Assembly (NCBI GenBank): GCA_022605955.1
Contig: JAKCOZ010000002.1
Location: 71,714,783 to 71,778,782, forward strand
Length of the DNA stretch: 64,000 nt
Reading direction: 5' to 3'
Source of the DNA: Rallus limicola
Taxonomy: Eukaryota; Chordata; Aves; Gruiformes; Rallidae
In this document: one piece after another, positions 51,351-61,757 of the stretch
Numbering within the stretch: position 1 is the stretch's first letter
Layout: each line of letters begins with the position of its first letter
Position numbers and translations under genes: made by a program
Notes under the pieces: generated by a model
Seen by the model: only the letters and a program-made list of their open reading frames with translations
What the model was told of the DNA's origin: nothing
The model's database searches: none

Positions 51351-51400
51351 TAATTAAATATTTTATTTAATATTTAAATATTTAATATTTTTATTTTATA
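51351..51400. repeat. AT-only low-complexity tract
   Basis: Fifty bases of only A and T with repeated TATTTAA/TTAAATA words, so it is locally self-complementary. Confidence 0.85.
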
Positions 51401-51674
51401 GGTATATACTGTGCAGGACTCAGTAACATGTCCATCTGATCTAAAGCTTAGCCAGATATAACACAGTGAAATTAAAGTCCCAGCAAAGCTGATACATTAA
51501 ACTTAAAAGGTCAGAGGGCTGATTTATAATGTTATGAGATTTCTTGCTGGTTTCACTCTTCAGGATTTAACTAAGAACTCCTGTCTGAAGAGTTAGAATA
51601 GATTTTAAAAAGTATTTTGAAAAGTCCTGGAGGTTTTGGAGTATTTATTTTGGAGGGTGAGCAAGGAAGGGGTC

Positions 51675-51705
51675 TGTTTGTTTTGGGTTTTGTTTTGTTT
51701 TGGGT
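51675..51705 (+). repeat. (TTTTG)n-like tract
   Basis: TGTTTGTTTTGGGTTTTG followed by further TTTTG units; the same composition as the tract at 38693-38742. Confidence 0.8.
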
Positions 51706-52247
51706 AGTTAGTTTGCTGGGGGATATTTGTTGCATTTGTTTGTGTTTTTCCACAAAAGAGAGAAAGAAAACAAGGATTGTTTTACACTAAAAATATGCTA
51801 TTAATTTGGAGAATGGCAATAGATTAGTATGCTATTGAGTACTACAATGAGATGAATAAAGGTCGCTTATGAGGGAAGCGAAGTCTTTAATACACTGTGA
51901 GTAATGGAGAGCTAATTTTGGTGGACTGAGTTATTCTGCTTGAAAGCTCAAGGTAGCTTCCAGAGGATTTTGGAGTGCAGCAGTAATGTACCCCAATATA
52001 CATTTTTTAAATGCTATTAGCCTGATGGGCCAGTCAATCCTAATACCTGGGCAATTAGAGAGGAATGAAACTGGTCTACTCTCTGTTTCACTTCTTGAAA
52101 TAACAGCAAATGAAGGATTATTTTTCACAATCACTCTCCAAGAGTACAGTCCAAACTGGACTCTAATCCAGCCTATCGGAACACTATTTTACAGAACTAG
52201 TTCAGCATACCTTAAGACCTTCTTTGACTTTTTTTCCCATTGCTGAG

Positions 52248-52480
52248 AATTGTATTGGCTTTAAATATTTAAAACCTGTTGAGGTTTATGGAACTACGGT
52301 ACTCCAGGACAAAGGAAGCCTCTCTCTGGATATGGATTTGTCTGAACTCAACTGTCCTGAACATTTAAGTAAAATTGTATATATGAGGACTGGAGCTAGT
52401 ACAAGTGTGAGAACTAAATATGTAATGGAACATGCAAATCATCTGATTTTATTTTGCACTGGATTGAGAACTCTAGCAAG
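52248..52480 (+). other. Candidate exon, unidentified
   Basis: A pyrimidine stretch CTTTTTTTCCCATTGCTGAG ends at 52247 as a possible acceptor, and AAG|GTAAGC at 52478-52486 is a good donor. The 233 bases between are open in one frame from a codon boundary, for 77 codons plus two bases, with the stop TAA lying inside the donor. The translation is of mixed composition with no recognised domain. The phase does not join in frame to the candidate at 58806-59031 (an immediate stop results), so the two would not be consecutive coding exons. A non-coding RNA exon or chance are both possible. Confidence 0.22.
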
Positions 52481-52828
52481 GTAAGCAGGGTGGTATGATA
52501 ATGCCTTGATGAGTTGTACCAGGTTTAAGTGAGATCTGCTGCACCATCACTCTGCCACGTTGTGTACCTCCTTTATATGGTGATGCATCCTTGTAGGCTA
52601 TAGATGGAAACCAAAGTTCAGTTGCCTTCTTATGTATTCACAGTCAAGTTCATCTATACATGTATTAAATTTCACACCATTTTAAAATCCAAAGTACAGA
52701 TACTCCACCTTCTCTGACATCGAGCCATATCACTGAGTATATGATATTAAAATTGGGATAGATGAAATAAATTTACCATTGTTCTTTAATGTCATTAACC
52801 TATAATAATAAATGCCATTTTGCTAAAG

Positions 52829-52854
52829 TAGTAATACACTTTAGTGTATTACTA
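52829..52854. repeat. Perfect 11-bp inverted repeat (hairpin)
   Basis: TAGTAATACAC and GTGTATTACTA are separated by the loop TTTA. A further TAATACAC at 52867-52874 can pair with the right arm in place of the left one. No flanking target duplication suggesting a small transposon was seen. Confidence 0.8.
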
Positions 52855-54074
52855 TTTAGTAGTACATAATACACAAGCTTATACCATTGTTAAAAGTAGA
52901 GATGCACAAATGACATTAACATATGCTATGAGGTAAGCCTCTATATTAAGCTTCAGTGACTCTTTGCTTTTTTGGAATTAAAAACCAGGATTACACATAG
53001 ACATAAACTTAAAATGTAAAATAATGAAGTAGACTTGGAAAAATCATCCCAAGCATTTGACCCCCTGCACTACACTAATGTTCTTGGATTTAGCAACAAA
53101 TATCCTTTACTTAAATATGGTAACACTGTGCAATTTTATAGCAGCTCATTTTTGGCAATTAGTACTCTTTTTTGGTGTTAATGTTTCCTAAGGTCATGTT
53201 GATTTCTTTTCAGAGAAGCAAATGCATGTTTTTGCTATGTTAAAAAATGTGGAAAGGAAGAAGTTGGGAAAAAAAAGAATCTCCCAGAAGCATAATTTCC
53301 ATTTTTTATCGTTCATATTTAAAGAAAACATCATATGGAAAAATCTAATTTAAGGGAATGAAAAATAATTGTGAAGATGAATAACACATTTGACAAGAGG
53401 AGGAATAACAAAGGATGACAGAATCAAAAGGACTGATGTCTTCATAGCCTTCTCCAAGGATGCAAAGCAAGACCGGTTGTAGTTTGCTGACTGTCACTGT
53501 GGAAGAGGAGCATCTTTTAAAGTTGAAAAAGAGCTTAACATGAAAGTATTAAGACAGAACTCTAATTTAACAGTATCTTCCTTTCTCACACACATGATTC
53601 ATGTTCCTAATTAATGCAAATTAGAGTTGAACTCAGTACTATACAGCAATTAATTTTTTTGGCATTACAAAGAGAGTTATATCTAAGTGCACATAAGGAC
53701 ATGCTTACTGCTTATGCATAATACTATGCTGAAAGGCAAAATTTTAATGTCAGTGTCAGCCCTGCCCTAAAAGTGATTTCAGAAGCTACACACCAGATTC
53801 CTTCTACAATCATATTAGTATACATCTTATATAAGGGTATTAGTACTTTAAAACAGCACAAACGGCTTTTTCCTTAACATGATTTGCATGTTCACATAAA
53901 TAAGTTTTTCTGAGTCTTGAAAAATCTGACAATCTGCTGGTGAAAATCACTCATCCATGGGTGAAAGTTGAGGTTCCTTCCTGTCATTGTTGCACTGATC
54001 CAGAGCTAGATACCATACTTTAACTTGACTGACCTTTCATCCTCAGGAAAGTACTGAACAGGTGACTGAAAAGA

Positions 54075-54262
54075 GGATGCAGGCTCTCTCTTCACAAGCA
54101 GTCACATAGAAAAGACAAGGAGCAACAGGTACAAGTTACACCATGAGATGATTTAGTTCTATGCAAGAAATAATTTTTTTTACAGTGAGAATAGTAATTT
54201 ACATGACCAGCCTTCCCAGGGATGTGGCAGGGTCCTCATAACTGGAGGCTTTCAAGATGCAA
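54075..54262 (+). mobile_element. Old CR1 LINE fragment
   Basis: The order of phrases follows a CR1 3' region: 'acaaggagcaacaggtacaag' in part (54114-54134), 'cagtgagaatagtaattt' (54184-54201), AGCCTTCCCAGGGATGTGGC (54209-54228) and CTGGAGGCTTTCAAGATGCA (54243-54262). It is clearly more diverged than the copies at 40508 and 61085, and the octamer tail is missing. It belongs to a different, older subfamily. Confidence 0.78.
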
Positions 54263-57200
54263 AGGGAGCATCCATCTCCATGCTAACCTGGTTATGATGA
54301 TGGGATACTTGGTAGATAGAGGTGAGAGAGCCACAAATCAATAGGCTCAAACTAGTAAGTACTACTGGGCTGCTGTAGCACAGCTCATATTTGACAGAGC
54401 TGAATCATGCCAGTCTGCAAAAGACCACACAGACAAATCCTCTGAGCCCTCACAATATGCATGAGTGGAAGAGAACTGTATGTTTCAAGGTTATAGAAGA
54501 CAGGACACAAATTGAGGTGTGAGCTAATAAATGGCTAGATTAGAGATTTCACCACCTGGGTGGCAATGGAAGGCAAATATCTTAGATGTACAAACTACTT
54601 AGATGTGCTGACTGAGATAGAAACTGGATTTTCAGATTCAATTTAGGATATCATCTGAGTTGTGGGTATTGATGGAAGCTGATACCTGTAAAAGTAAAAA
54701 AGGAGAAAATGTGTGTCAGTTAGGAGTATATCTGGTTTTTAATCTGCAGAAAAACAGCATGATACTTAATATTTCTTTCAGAAGAAGAAATCCAGTGAGA
54801 GACCAATGTAAATGCTGCAAAGTTGTAAATGACGACAAAATATATAGTACAGAAGACAGCCCAAAAGATTGAGCAGGGGTGTTCAAAAAGGTTTAAAAGA
54901 TGACAGCATCAGTGATTGGATAATAAGATTTCAGGAAGCGGGCCACTGCCAAAGGCATCTGCCTTAGAACTATGGTTCTGAGTTTTGCGTTACCAGGGGT
55001 TATTATAGACTTGATAAAGAACAGGCTAGTGGAATACAAGGGATAAAACTAGTCTGGAAAGAGTCCAGATGGATCTGGAAGAGAGAAAAAGCTATTCAAT
55101 GTTGCAACATATTAACTGAAACCTGAGCTGAAAATATTTTTTTAAAAGGCAGTGAAATGTATTCCAGTTCTCTTTAAGATAAGATAGACTACATTTGGTT
55201 TATGCATAGGTAAGTAAAGTAGTAGGAATAAATCAGAGGTTAAAGAGAAGAAAAGAGTAGCCAGCAGTATTCCAGCATACATCTCCTGGAACAGGTTCCA
55301 TTGGCATAAATCATCATACTGCTATTAGCGTCAATATTGTCCTCGTTTTTCAAGTGTCCTGAGGGACATCTCTAAACCCATAAAGACTTATGGCTGTACA
55401 GGAAGCTAGTTTTATTTGTCATTTCTATTTTGGTCTTAGCTGAATTCTGGAAATCTGATCAAGGAGTAAGCAAGAATGTTTGAAAACACTATGATTAGTA
55501 TTCCTGTATGTTGCATAACATTTGATTAGATTCTGTGGGGTTGGGATTTATTTTTTTTTCATTTCTAACATGATTCATAGCTTGCTTCAGTGAATGAAAA
55601 AGAAAAAAACCCACAAAAACACAAACCATACAAAAAGTATAAATCCTTGAATGAAAAGTGTTTCAAGAAAGTGAGGTTCAGTGGTCAGAGATCCAATTTT
55701 CAGCACACATGGACTACCACAAATGACAGCACAGGACTTGATGTGGTATAGATAGCAAAAGTTAGATATGCATAACACAAACAGAAAATAAATTTATGAA
55801 GGTTTTAGTATCAAATTGGAGTATGGAAATAAAAGTACCAAAAATTGTTTATAAACTGACAGTTAATGATGCAAAACAAACGGGTTGAGGTTGGCAAGCC
55901 TCAGGAGTTTCTAGACTTTCAGCTTTGAGGGATACCTCATAGTAATGTAGATGTTGCTGTGAATATTCTGCCTTCTCCAAAGAAGTCATACCTCTCCTTT
56001 CTTTATATATCCACCACTGCTACCTCTACACAGTCAACTTTTTTCTATGATTTCTATTTCTATTTTTATTTAAAATTAAACTCTTTCATCCTTCTTTGTC
56101 ACTTCATGCATAAAACTTGAATTAAATAAACCTTATCTTTTGTGGGGAAAAAAAGACATGGGAACTACTTTATAGGATAAATTCTTCCTAAACTTCTATA
56201 TATTCTGATTCCTCACTGTAAGGGGGTGCTATTGCATATATGTGAGGTCAGACATTGGTGTCAGAGTGTTATGCTAAATTTTTGAAAGCCAAGTAAATAT
56301 ATGTGTATATGTATCTATGTATATATGTAAACACATATGTGTACATTTTGGACCTCATACTCAGCACAGATGAAATCAGTGGCTTGACACTTTGATTTTC
56401 ATATTCAACTCTCATAAATTCAGATCCTTTAGGCAGGGAATGAATACAATGTTCTACATTAGATAGCTTGCTTACAAACAAAGACTCCAGGGACTTTCAG
56501 TCAGAGAACATAACATGAAGCAAGCTAGCAAATAGAATACATTACAAGATAATGCATTTGAGGATATACAGGTGGCAGTTCAGGCAGGAATGATCAGTGC
56601 ATCTGCATGGATGCCCACCCTCAAAAGTGAGTCAGCAGGGTGCTGCCTCTGGTGGCACTGATTTCGAAAACACCAGCTTCAGGGCGATGACATGACCTAT
56701 TTCACAGTTGATGACATGTGCCATTCCTCCTTTCGTATACCTGGCATACAGCTGTATATGCCTTGTGTGTGACAAATGGAAATAAATTCCTTTTCTGAAA
56801 ACTATTTCACAGTCAGTCCAGTACCTGGGTTAAGAAACACCATTTCTTGCAAGAGTTTATTTGCAGAGGATGGTTCTTCTGGTGGTAATGGTCAGTATGC
56901 TGGAGACAAGTCTTGTATGAGAACAGAAAGAGATGGGATGAAGGAAAATCAGAAAGACTCTAAGGAGCAGGAAGAGATAAAAGGAGAGATGTAGGGAGAT
57001 GTAATGTTTAAAGCACCTGGAAGAATGAAAGGTCTCTGAACCTCTTAACAGAAAAAACAGTGCAAGTATCACAAAGAGAAGAAAAATCAGAGTTTGAACA
57101 GATGATTAGAGAGGTAAACAAGGACCTCACAGGTAATTCATAAGAAAACAAAGCAATATTCTTTGGATATCATGCTTTAGGAGTTGTTTGTTTTGGGTTT

Positions 57201-58736
57201 TTTTGGTTGATTCTTTTGTTCTTATTTGTTAAATTAAATATAACACAAGACAAAGAAAACTATGCTGCTTATCAACATTTCTTACTTGAACAAAGGGAAT
57301 TTGAAAGCGAAAACTTTCTGCTGCCTTAAGCCTGTAAGAACAAGTTCCTTTGCCCACAGAATATGAATCTGTAAAACATTTTGTCTGGGCAATACTTTTT
57401 CACGATCTATGTGCTTTCTCTATGTTGAATAAAACTTGCTGTACTGCATGCTGTATCAGAAATGATGAAAAATTAATAAATGGCATGCATATAAATAAAG
57501 CCAACGTTCTTTAATATAGTGAAGATGACCTTACCTTCATGTGTGTTTCACTTCGTTGATAGCTTAAACTAAGAAGGAACAAGATGATGTGCCTCATGCC
57601 AAAAATATCTTGCCTGATTGTTCCTCTCACCTGTCTGGTAGCAAAACTAGTACTCCTTCAGTGTCATCAAAATTTCCGAGTTGTGATCATCCCTAAGGAC
57701 ATGAAGGGCCAAAGAGAAGTTGCTTGGCTTTCACTTTAAAAAAAACTTCACAAAGTTCACTGCTTCCACCTGAGAAGTTATCTTTGGGAATGTGAAATGA
57801 GGCAAACTCATCAGCAGGATCGAGAGTTTATTGCTGATTTTCCCCTAAAGCTACCTAACAGATAGCAATCTGGACCTGAATCACCTCAGTTGTTGAATAG
57901 ATGGAGTGGTGCCTGGCTGGAAGCAACAGCAGCTTGATAGTGTGAGGCTGTGATTTAAAGAAGTAAAAGAAGAACTAATCCCCTCCCTAACACCGACTTT
58001 TACAGTCTAGATTTTTCAGACTGAATACTGGAAGTGGGATACATAAATCCAAGAAACCCTGGAGAAAGTGCCTCCTTCCACCTTCCTTACCATTAAGATA
58101 TATAGGGCAGTGGCAGGGCTTTATCGTAACAGCTATTTCAGTTAACCAGATGTACCAGCTTGCTGTGGGCATCTGGGCAGGCTCTACTGTGAGCTTCTTG
58201 CAAAAAGGCATGTTTTGGGGACTCATATGATGCTTCCCATGCTTCTGTACTGACCCCTTCAACCTGACAGACTGAATGATTTTGCGATTGAAGTTTTCTC
58301 CATTATAGGGGAAAATTTATTTTATTGCTTTTTTAATGCAGGTCTTTTCTAAAGTAAATATTCATTGTACCAAGTAGTGTGAATAGCACGTGGTATTGAC
58401 TGTGTTTCTTGCATTTAGAAATATTATAGTTATTGAATTAGTGACTATTATGCTAATGCTTCACAAAATTGCTTATAAAACAGCCAACAGGAAAGAGTAG
58501 AGAAAAATAACCCTGTTAGCTACTCTGACTAGCTTTAGTTTGTCAGCTCTGTTTATACTGTAACATTTAATACAGACCTTCCCAATACTGAGTTTTAGAA
58601 ATAATGCGCTGAGTCTTTTACTGTGGCTCATCGTGCCAATATATGGCAAGAGATTTGCTAGTGTTTCTTCAATGTATGCAAGCTATTGGCAGCACGCCCA
58701 ACTAATTAGAATCTAAGATTACTGACATAAAATTAT
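54263..58736. other. Unique non-coding sequence
   Basis: AT-rich with a TA/TG-alternating microsatellite (56296-56345) and a T/G-rich patch (57181-57210). Open frames at 56776-56994 (plus) and 57987-58262 (minus, 91 codons) show no domain. No transposon recognised. Confidence 0.55.
56296..56345. repeat. TA/TG alternating microsatellite
   Basis: Imperfect ATATATGTGTATATGTAT-type alternation of purine and pyrimidine for about 50 bases. Confidence 0.85.
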
Positions 58737-58805
58737 TTGGCAGAAACTTTCAATAACATAGTTCAGGTTCATTTAAACCAAAAAGTTGCTGATTTTTTTT
58801 CCCAG

Positions 58806-59031
58806 ATTTCAAGGCACATGGAACAAGTGTATTTGAACAGAATTTACCTGTGTGGAACATTATGGATGGCACATGCTTACACTGAACTTGTCTTACTCAC
58901 TGGTAATCCCCTTCTGCCTGGTACTCACCTGAGTGTGAAAGATTTGTCTTGCTATGATATTAAGAGCTGGGCACTGAACCGATCCCTGCTTGCCTGTTTT
59001 ATTGCCAGCCCAGAGGGGACTGAAAGCGTTT
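58806..59031 (+). other. Candidate exon with strong splice-site pair, unidentified
   Basis: The sequence TGATTTTTTTTCCCAG ends at 58805 and is an excellent acceptor, while GTAAGT at 59032-59037 is a consensus donor. The 226 bases between are open in one frame from a codon boundary (75 codons plus one base) and GC-richer than the flanks. The translation includes LCGTLWMAHAYTELVLLTGN and SWALNRSLLACFIASPEG and is moderately hydrophobic; no family was recognised. A frame reaches 58737 upstream and stops at 59046-59048 just after the donor. It could be an exon of a gene lying mostly outside the window, a non-coding RNA exon, or chance. Among the candidates this has the best splice sites. Confidence 0.33.
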
Positions 59032-59270
59032 GTAAGTATAAAAATTAGTATTAGTTGTTTTTGCCGCCTTCTGCCTCCTGAGATCCCTCTTTTGGACTAA
59101 GACAGGCATGTCTAGAGGTTAAAAGACATGTGATAGTGGACAAATTGAACTTTAGAATTGAAAGGTCATTTCAAATAAATTTTATATTTCCCCTGTGGTG
59201 GACTGTTGCAAATAAATCTTGGTATAATGGCTGCACTTGCACTAGCCTTGGGTATAAAAGATTAATAGAT
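59032..59270. other. Non-coding spacer
   Basis: Nothing recognised between the candidate donor and the old CR1 fragment. Confidence 0.5.
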
Positions 59271-59440
59271 TTTTATAGAATCTGAAGCCAGAAGGGACCA
59301 TTAGATCATATAGCCTGACTGTCTGTATACTTCAGGTCATTACATTTTACCAAGTTGCCTTTATATTTGATCTGATAAGTTCTGTCAAACAGAAGCACAT
59401 CTTCCCAAAAGAAAGCTAAACTTGATTGCAGGACATTTGG
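59271..59440 (-). mobile_element. Ancient CR1-type fragment
   Basis: On the plus strand it reads TAGAATCTGAAGCCAGAAGG (59276-59295), then 'gaccattagatcatatagcctgac' in part, 'ttcaggtcattacattttacc' in part and 'agcacatcttcccaaaagaaagc' in part. This is the pattern of old amniote CR1-type 3' ends in reverse orientation. No octamer tail remains. It is among the oldest repeats here; a related ancient SINE or LINE family is possible. Confidence 0.65.
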
Positions 59441-60040
59441 CCTGCTGAATTTATATTAATAATGTGTATCAACAACTAATCAGTAGAGGTAGATGTGATT
59501 TCTTTTTCTTTATTGGATAATTGCAATTTAAAATGATTATTCAGCTAGACTAGGTTAAAATGAAAACCAGTATATTGGAAATCTTTGTCATGAAAGCTAT
59601 TTCCTCCCAGCTCTTGTTAGTTAGCAAGATATTCTTGCAAAAATAGGGGCTTTTCATTTCCCACCTCCAATTTTAATTTGTCTGCTTTAGGTTTCCATTA
59701 AAATCAATAACAACTTCCTTTCCTTGCTTGTGTGTCTGCATCTCCACCTTTGCTTTACATTAAAGTAATTTTATTTGAGTGGGTCATTTTTTCAAATGAG
59801 CCATATTACTGTGCAGTTAACTGAATTCATAATTTCTTAGCATTTCTCATTTAATGATTTTATAAATATTGATTTTATATTAACTTCTGTATGATTAATG
59901 AAAATTCTGAATTATATTTATATAATTTATTTATCAATCCCTACTGAACTGCATTAAAAACTTCAGTTTTATATTGATTTCTCATCAGCAGTAATTTTTG
60001 AGTTCTGATACTCAATGTTTTGAGTTCTTTTAAGAGTGAT
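59441..60040. other. AT-rich non-coding sequence
   Basis: Stop-dense and AT-rich, with TATAAATATT-like words near 59860-59930. Nothing recognised. Confidence 0.55.
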
Positions 60041-60176
60041 CCATCCTTGAAGTCTCCATTCTTAGAGATATAAAAAAACTGGACATGGACCTGGGGAACT
60101 GGGTCTAAGTGGCCCCATTGGGCAGAGTGATTGGACAAAATGATCTGTTCTAACCTCACCCATTACATGATTCCGA
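60041..60176 (+). mobile_element. CR1 LINE, 3' end fragment
   Basis: ACTGGACATGGACCTGGGGA (60079-60098), then 'gtggccccattgggcagag' (60109-60127), GATTGGACAAAATGATCTGT (60129-60148) and TCTAACCTCACCCATTACAT (60149-60168), with a degraded tail 'gattccgat'. The order and spacing are those of a CR1 3' end. It is moderately diverged. Confidence 0.78.
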
Positions 60177-60886
60177 TAATAAACTGGGCTATGTTAATTC
60201 AGTGTTAAATTAAAATCTTATACCAGTTAAAATATGTTATATAGAAATACCTCTGCACTATTCTAATTAAGCAAACTTATACTCACCTCACCTCTGTATT
60301 TCCCATGTTTTATTTACAATAAATTATCTGGAGTCATCCCTTCTGAGAAATTCCTTAGATCTTTACAGATTAATGAATGTGGTATTTTGCTTTTTAAATA
60401 ATATTCCCAGTCTTTTCCATCTCTTTCAAATAAACAGAAAAAGTGCCCAAAGAGTTAACACTATCATTCCACTTCATAGTGAATATAGCACAAAATAATT
60501 ATTATCACGCATCAATTTTACCAGCTCTTTCTTTCATAGACTAATAGTTACTGTTGCACATTAAAAATACTTCTTTTCCCTAGTATTAACTCAAGTTCAT
60601 TTTCACTTGATAGACTCTAATCAGTTCTGTGCATGACAAAGAATTATACCAATTACAATGCATTTTCCCATTATTACATACAGCTGTTTTTCTTTTCCCA
60701 AAATACCTGTCTTGAATTCGTCTCTGAATTAAGATGGACATTTAATTGAAGTGATGGTCCTTCTTAATTGTGAACCTGTGCCGTTTCCTTTGGGAACATA
60801 AAACCATGCACTCCAAAACACGCAATAAAAGTACATCTTGCCATGTATTTAATTTCTCCTCACTGTGTATTAATAGATGAACTACA
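60177..60886. other. AT-rich non-coding sequence
   Basis: No gene or repeat recognised in about 700 bases between a CR1 tail and the type-B LTR fragment. Confidence 0.55.
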
Positions 60887-61084
60887 TGTCACAGTTTAAC
60901 CTGGTAGGCAGCTAAAACAAACACATAGCTGTTCTCTTACTCCGCACTACTCTGGGATGGGCGAAAGAATAAAAAAGAAAGAGAAGTTAAAACTTGTGGG
61001 TTGAGATAAAGGCTGTTTAATAGGATAGAAAAGAAACAACAACAACAAACCCAATGTTTCTAATATTAGTAGTATACAAAACAA
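60887..61084 (-). mobile_element. Fragment of type-B ERV LTR
   Basis: Begins TGTCACAGTTTAACCTGG at 60887, the reverse complement of an LTR terminus of the group seen at 3327-3875. TAAAACTTGTGGGTTGAGAT (60988-61007) follows, matching the 'ctcaacccac' region of such LTRs. An A/AAC-rich segment (61028-61078) is like the T-rich U3/R tract of the family. The element stops where the CR1 copy begins at about 61085; its other half was not found on the far side of that CR1. Confidence 0.72.
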
Positions 61085-61757
61085 AGCTGGAGAGCTGGGC
61101 GGGGAGAAGTTTAATGAGATTTAACAAGTGTAGGGTCTTGCATCTGAGGAAGAACAACCCCAGGTACCAGTATCGGTTGGGAACTGGCCTGTTGGAGAGC
61201 AGCGTAGGTGAGAGGCACCTGGGGGTCCTGGTGGACAGCAGGATAACCATGAGCCAGCAATGTGTCCTCATGGCATCCTGGGGTGTATTAGAAGGGGTGT
61301 GGTTAGTAGGTCAAGAGAGGTTCTCCTCCCCATCTACTCTGCCCTCGTGAGACCACACACAGAATATTGTGTCCAGTTCTGGGCCCCTCAATTCAAGAAC
61401 TCCTTGAAAGAGTCCAGTGCAGAGATTAAGGGAGTAGAACCCCTTCTTTATGAGGACAGGCTGAGGGACCTGGGTCTCTAGCTTGGAGAAGAGGAGATTG
61501 AGGGGTGACCTCATTAATGTTTATAAATATGTAAAGGGCGACAGTCAGAAGGACAGAGCCAGGCTCTTCTCAGTGATGGCCAGTGATAGGACAAGGGGCA
61601 ATGGGTGCAAGCTGGAGCATAGGAAGTTCCATGTGAATGCAAAGAAGAATTTTTCACTGTGAGGGTGACAGAGCACTGGAACAGACTGCTCAGAGAGGTT
61701 GTGGAGTCTCCTTCTCTGGAGATGTTCAAAACAGGCCTGGATATCTTCCTGTGTTAC
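61085..61757 (+). mobile_element. CR1 LINE, internal fragment lacking its 3' end
   Basis: Nearly identical to the middle of the element at 40508-41700. Matching blocks include 'gggtcttgcatctgaggaag' and the run from 61157 to 61252, with only a few substitutions. It carries several short deletions relative to that copy: after 61127, 61274, 61399 and 61421. It also retains about 20 bases (61505-61527) that the other copy lost. The match ends near 61757, before the 3' untranslated end and octamer tail, which is unusual for CR1. It directly abuts a type-B LTR fragment on its left. Confidence 0.93.
61090..61729 (+). pseudogene. CR1 ORF2 remnant: C-terminal part of reverse transcriptase region
   Basis: Encodes the part of CR1 ORF2 downstream of the catalytic box: [20 protein letters not shown], then [20 protein letters not shown] and [14 protein letters not shown]. 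In a second frame it continues [20 protein letters not shown] and VQFWAPQFK. Deletions that are not multiples of three, such as the 16-base loss after 61274, move the frame. The catalytic FADD box is not included. Non-functional. Confidence 0.9.

Larger units (their letters stand above)
41701..54074. other. Long repeat-poor AT-rich sequence
   Basis: Over 12 kb without a recognisable LTR or LINE. It holds microsatellites at 45054-45077, 51351-51400 and 51675-51705, a short (CA)n at 48226-48235, a candidate exon at 52248-52480 and a perfect hairpin at 52829-52854. Other open frames (for example 42312-42557, 44437-44742 minus, 50005-50304 minus) have no motif and no convincing splice sites. Confidence 0.55.

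Noticed and set aside
57987..58262. 91-codon minus-strand frame
   Set aside because: No motif, no splice sites at the edges, and composition similar to surrounding sequence.
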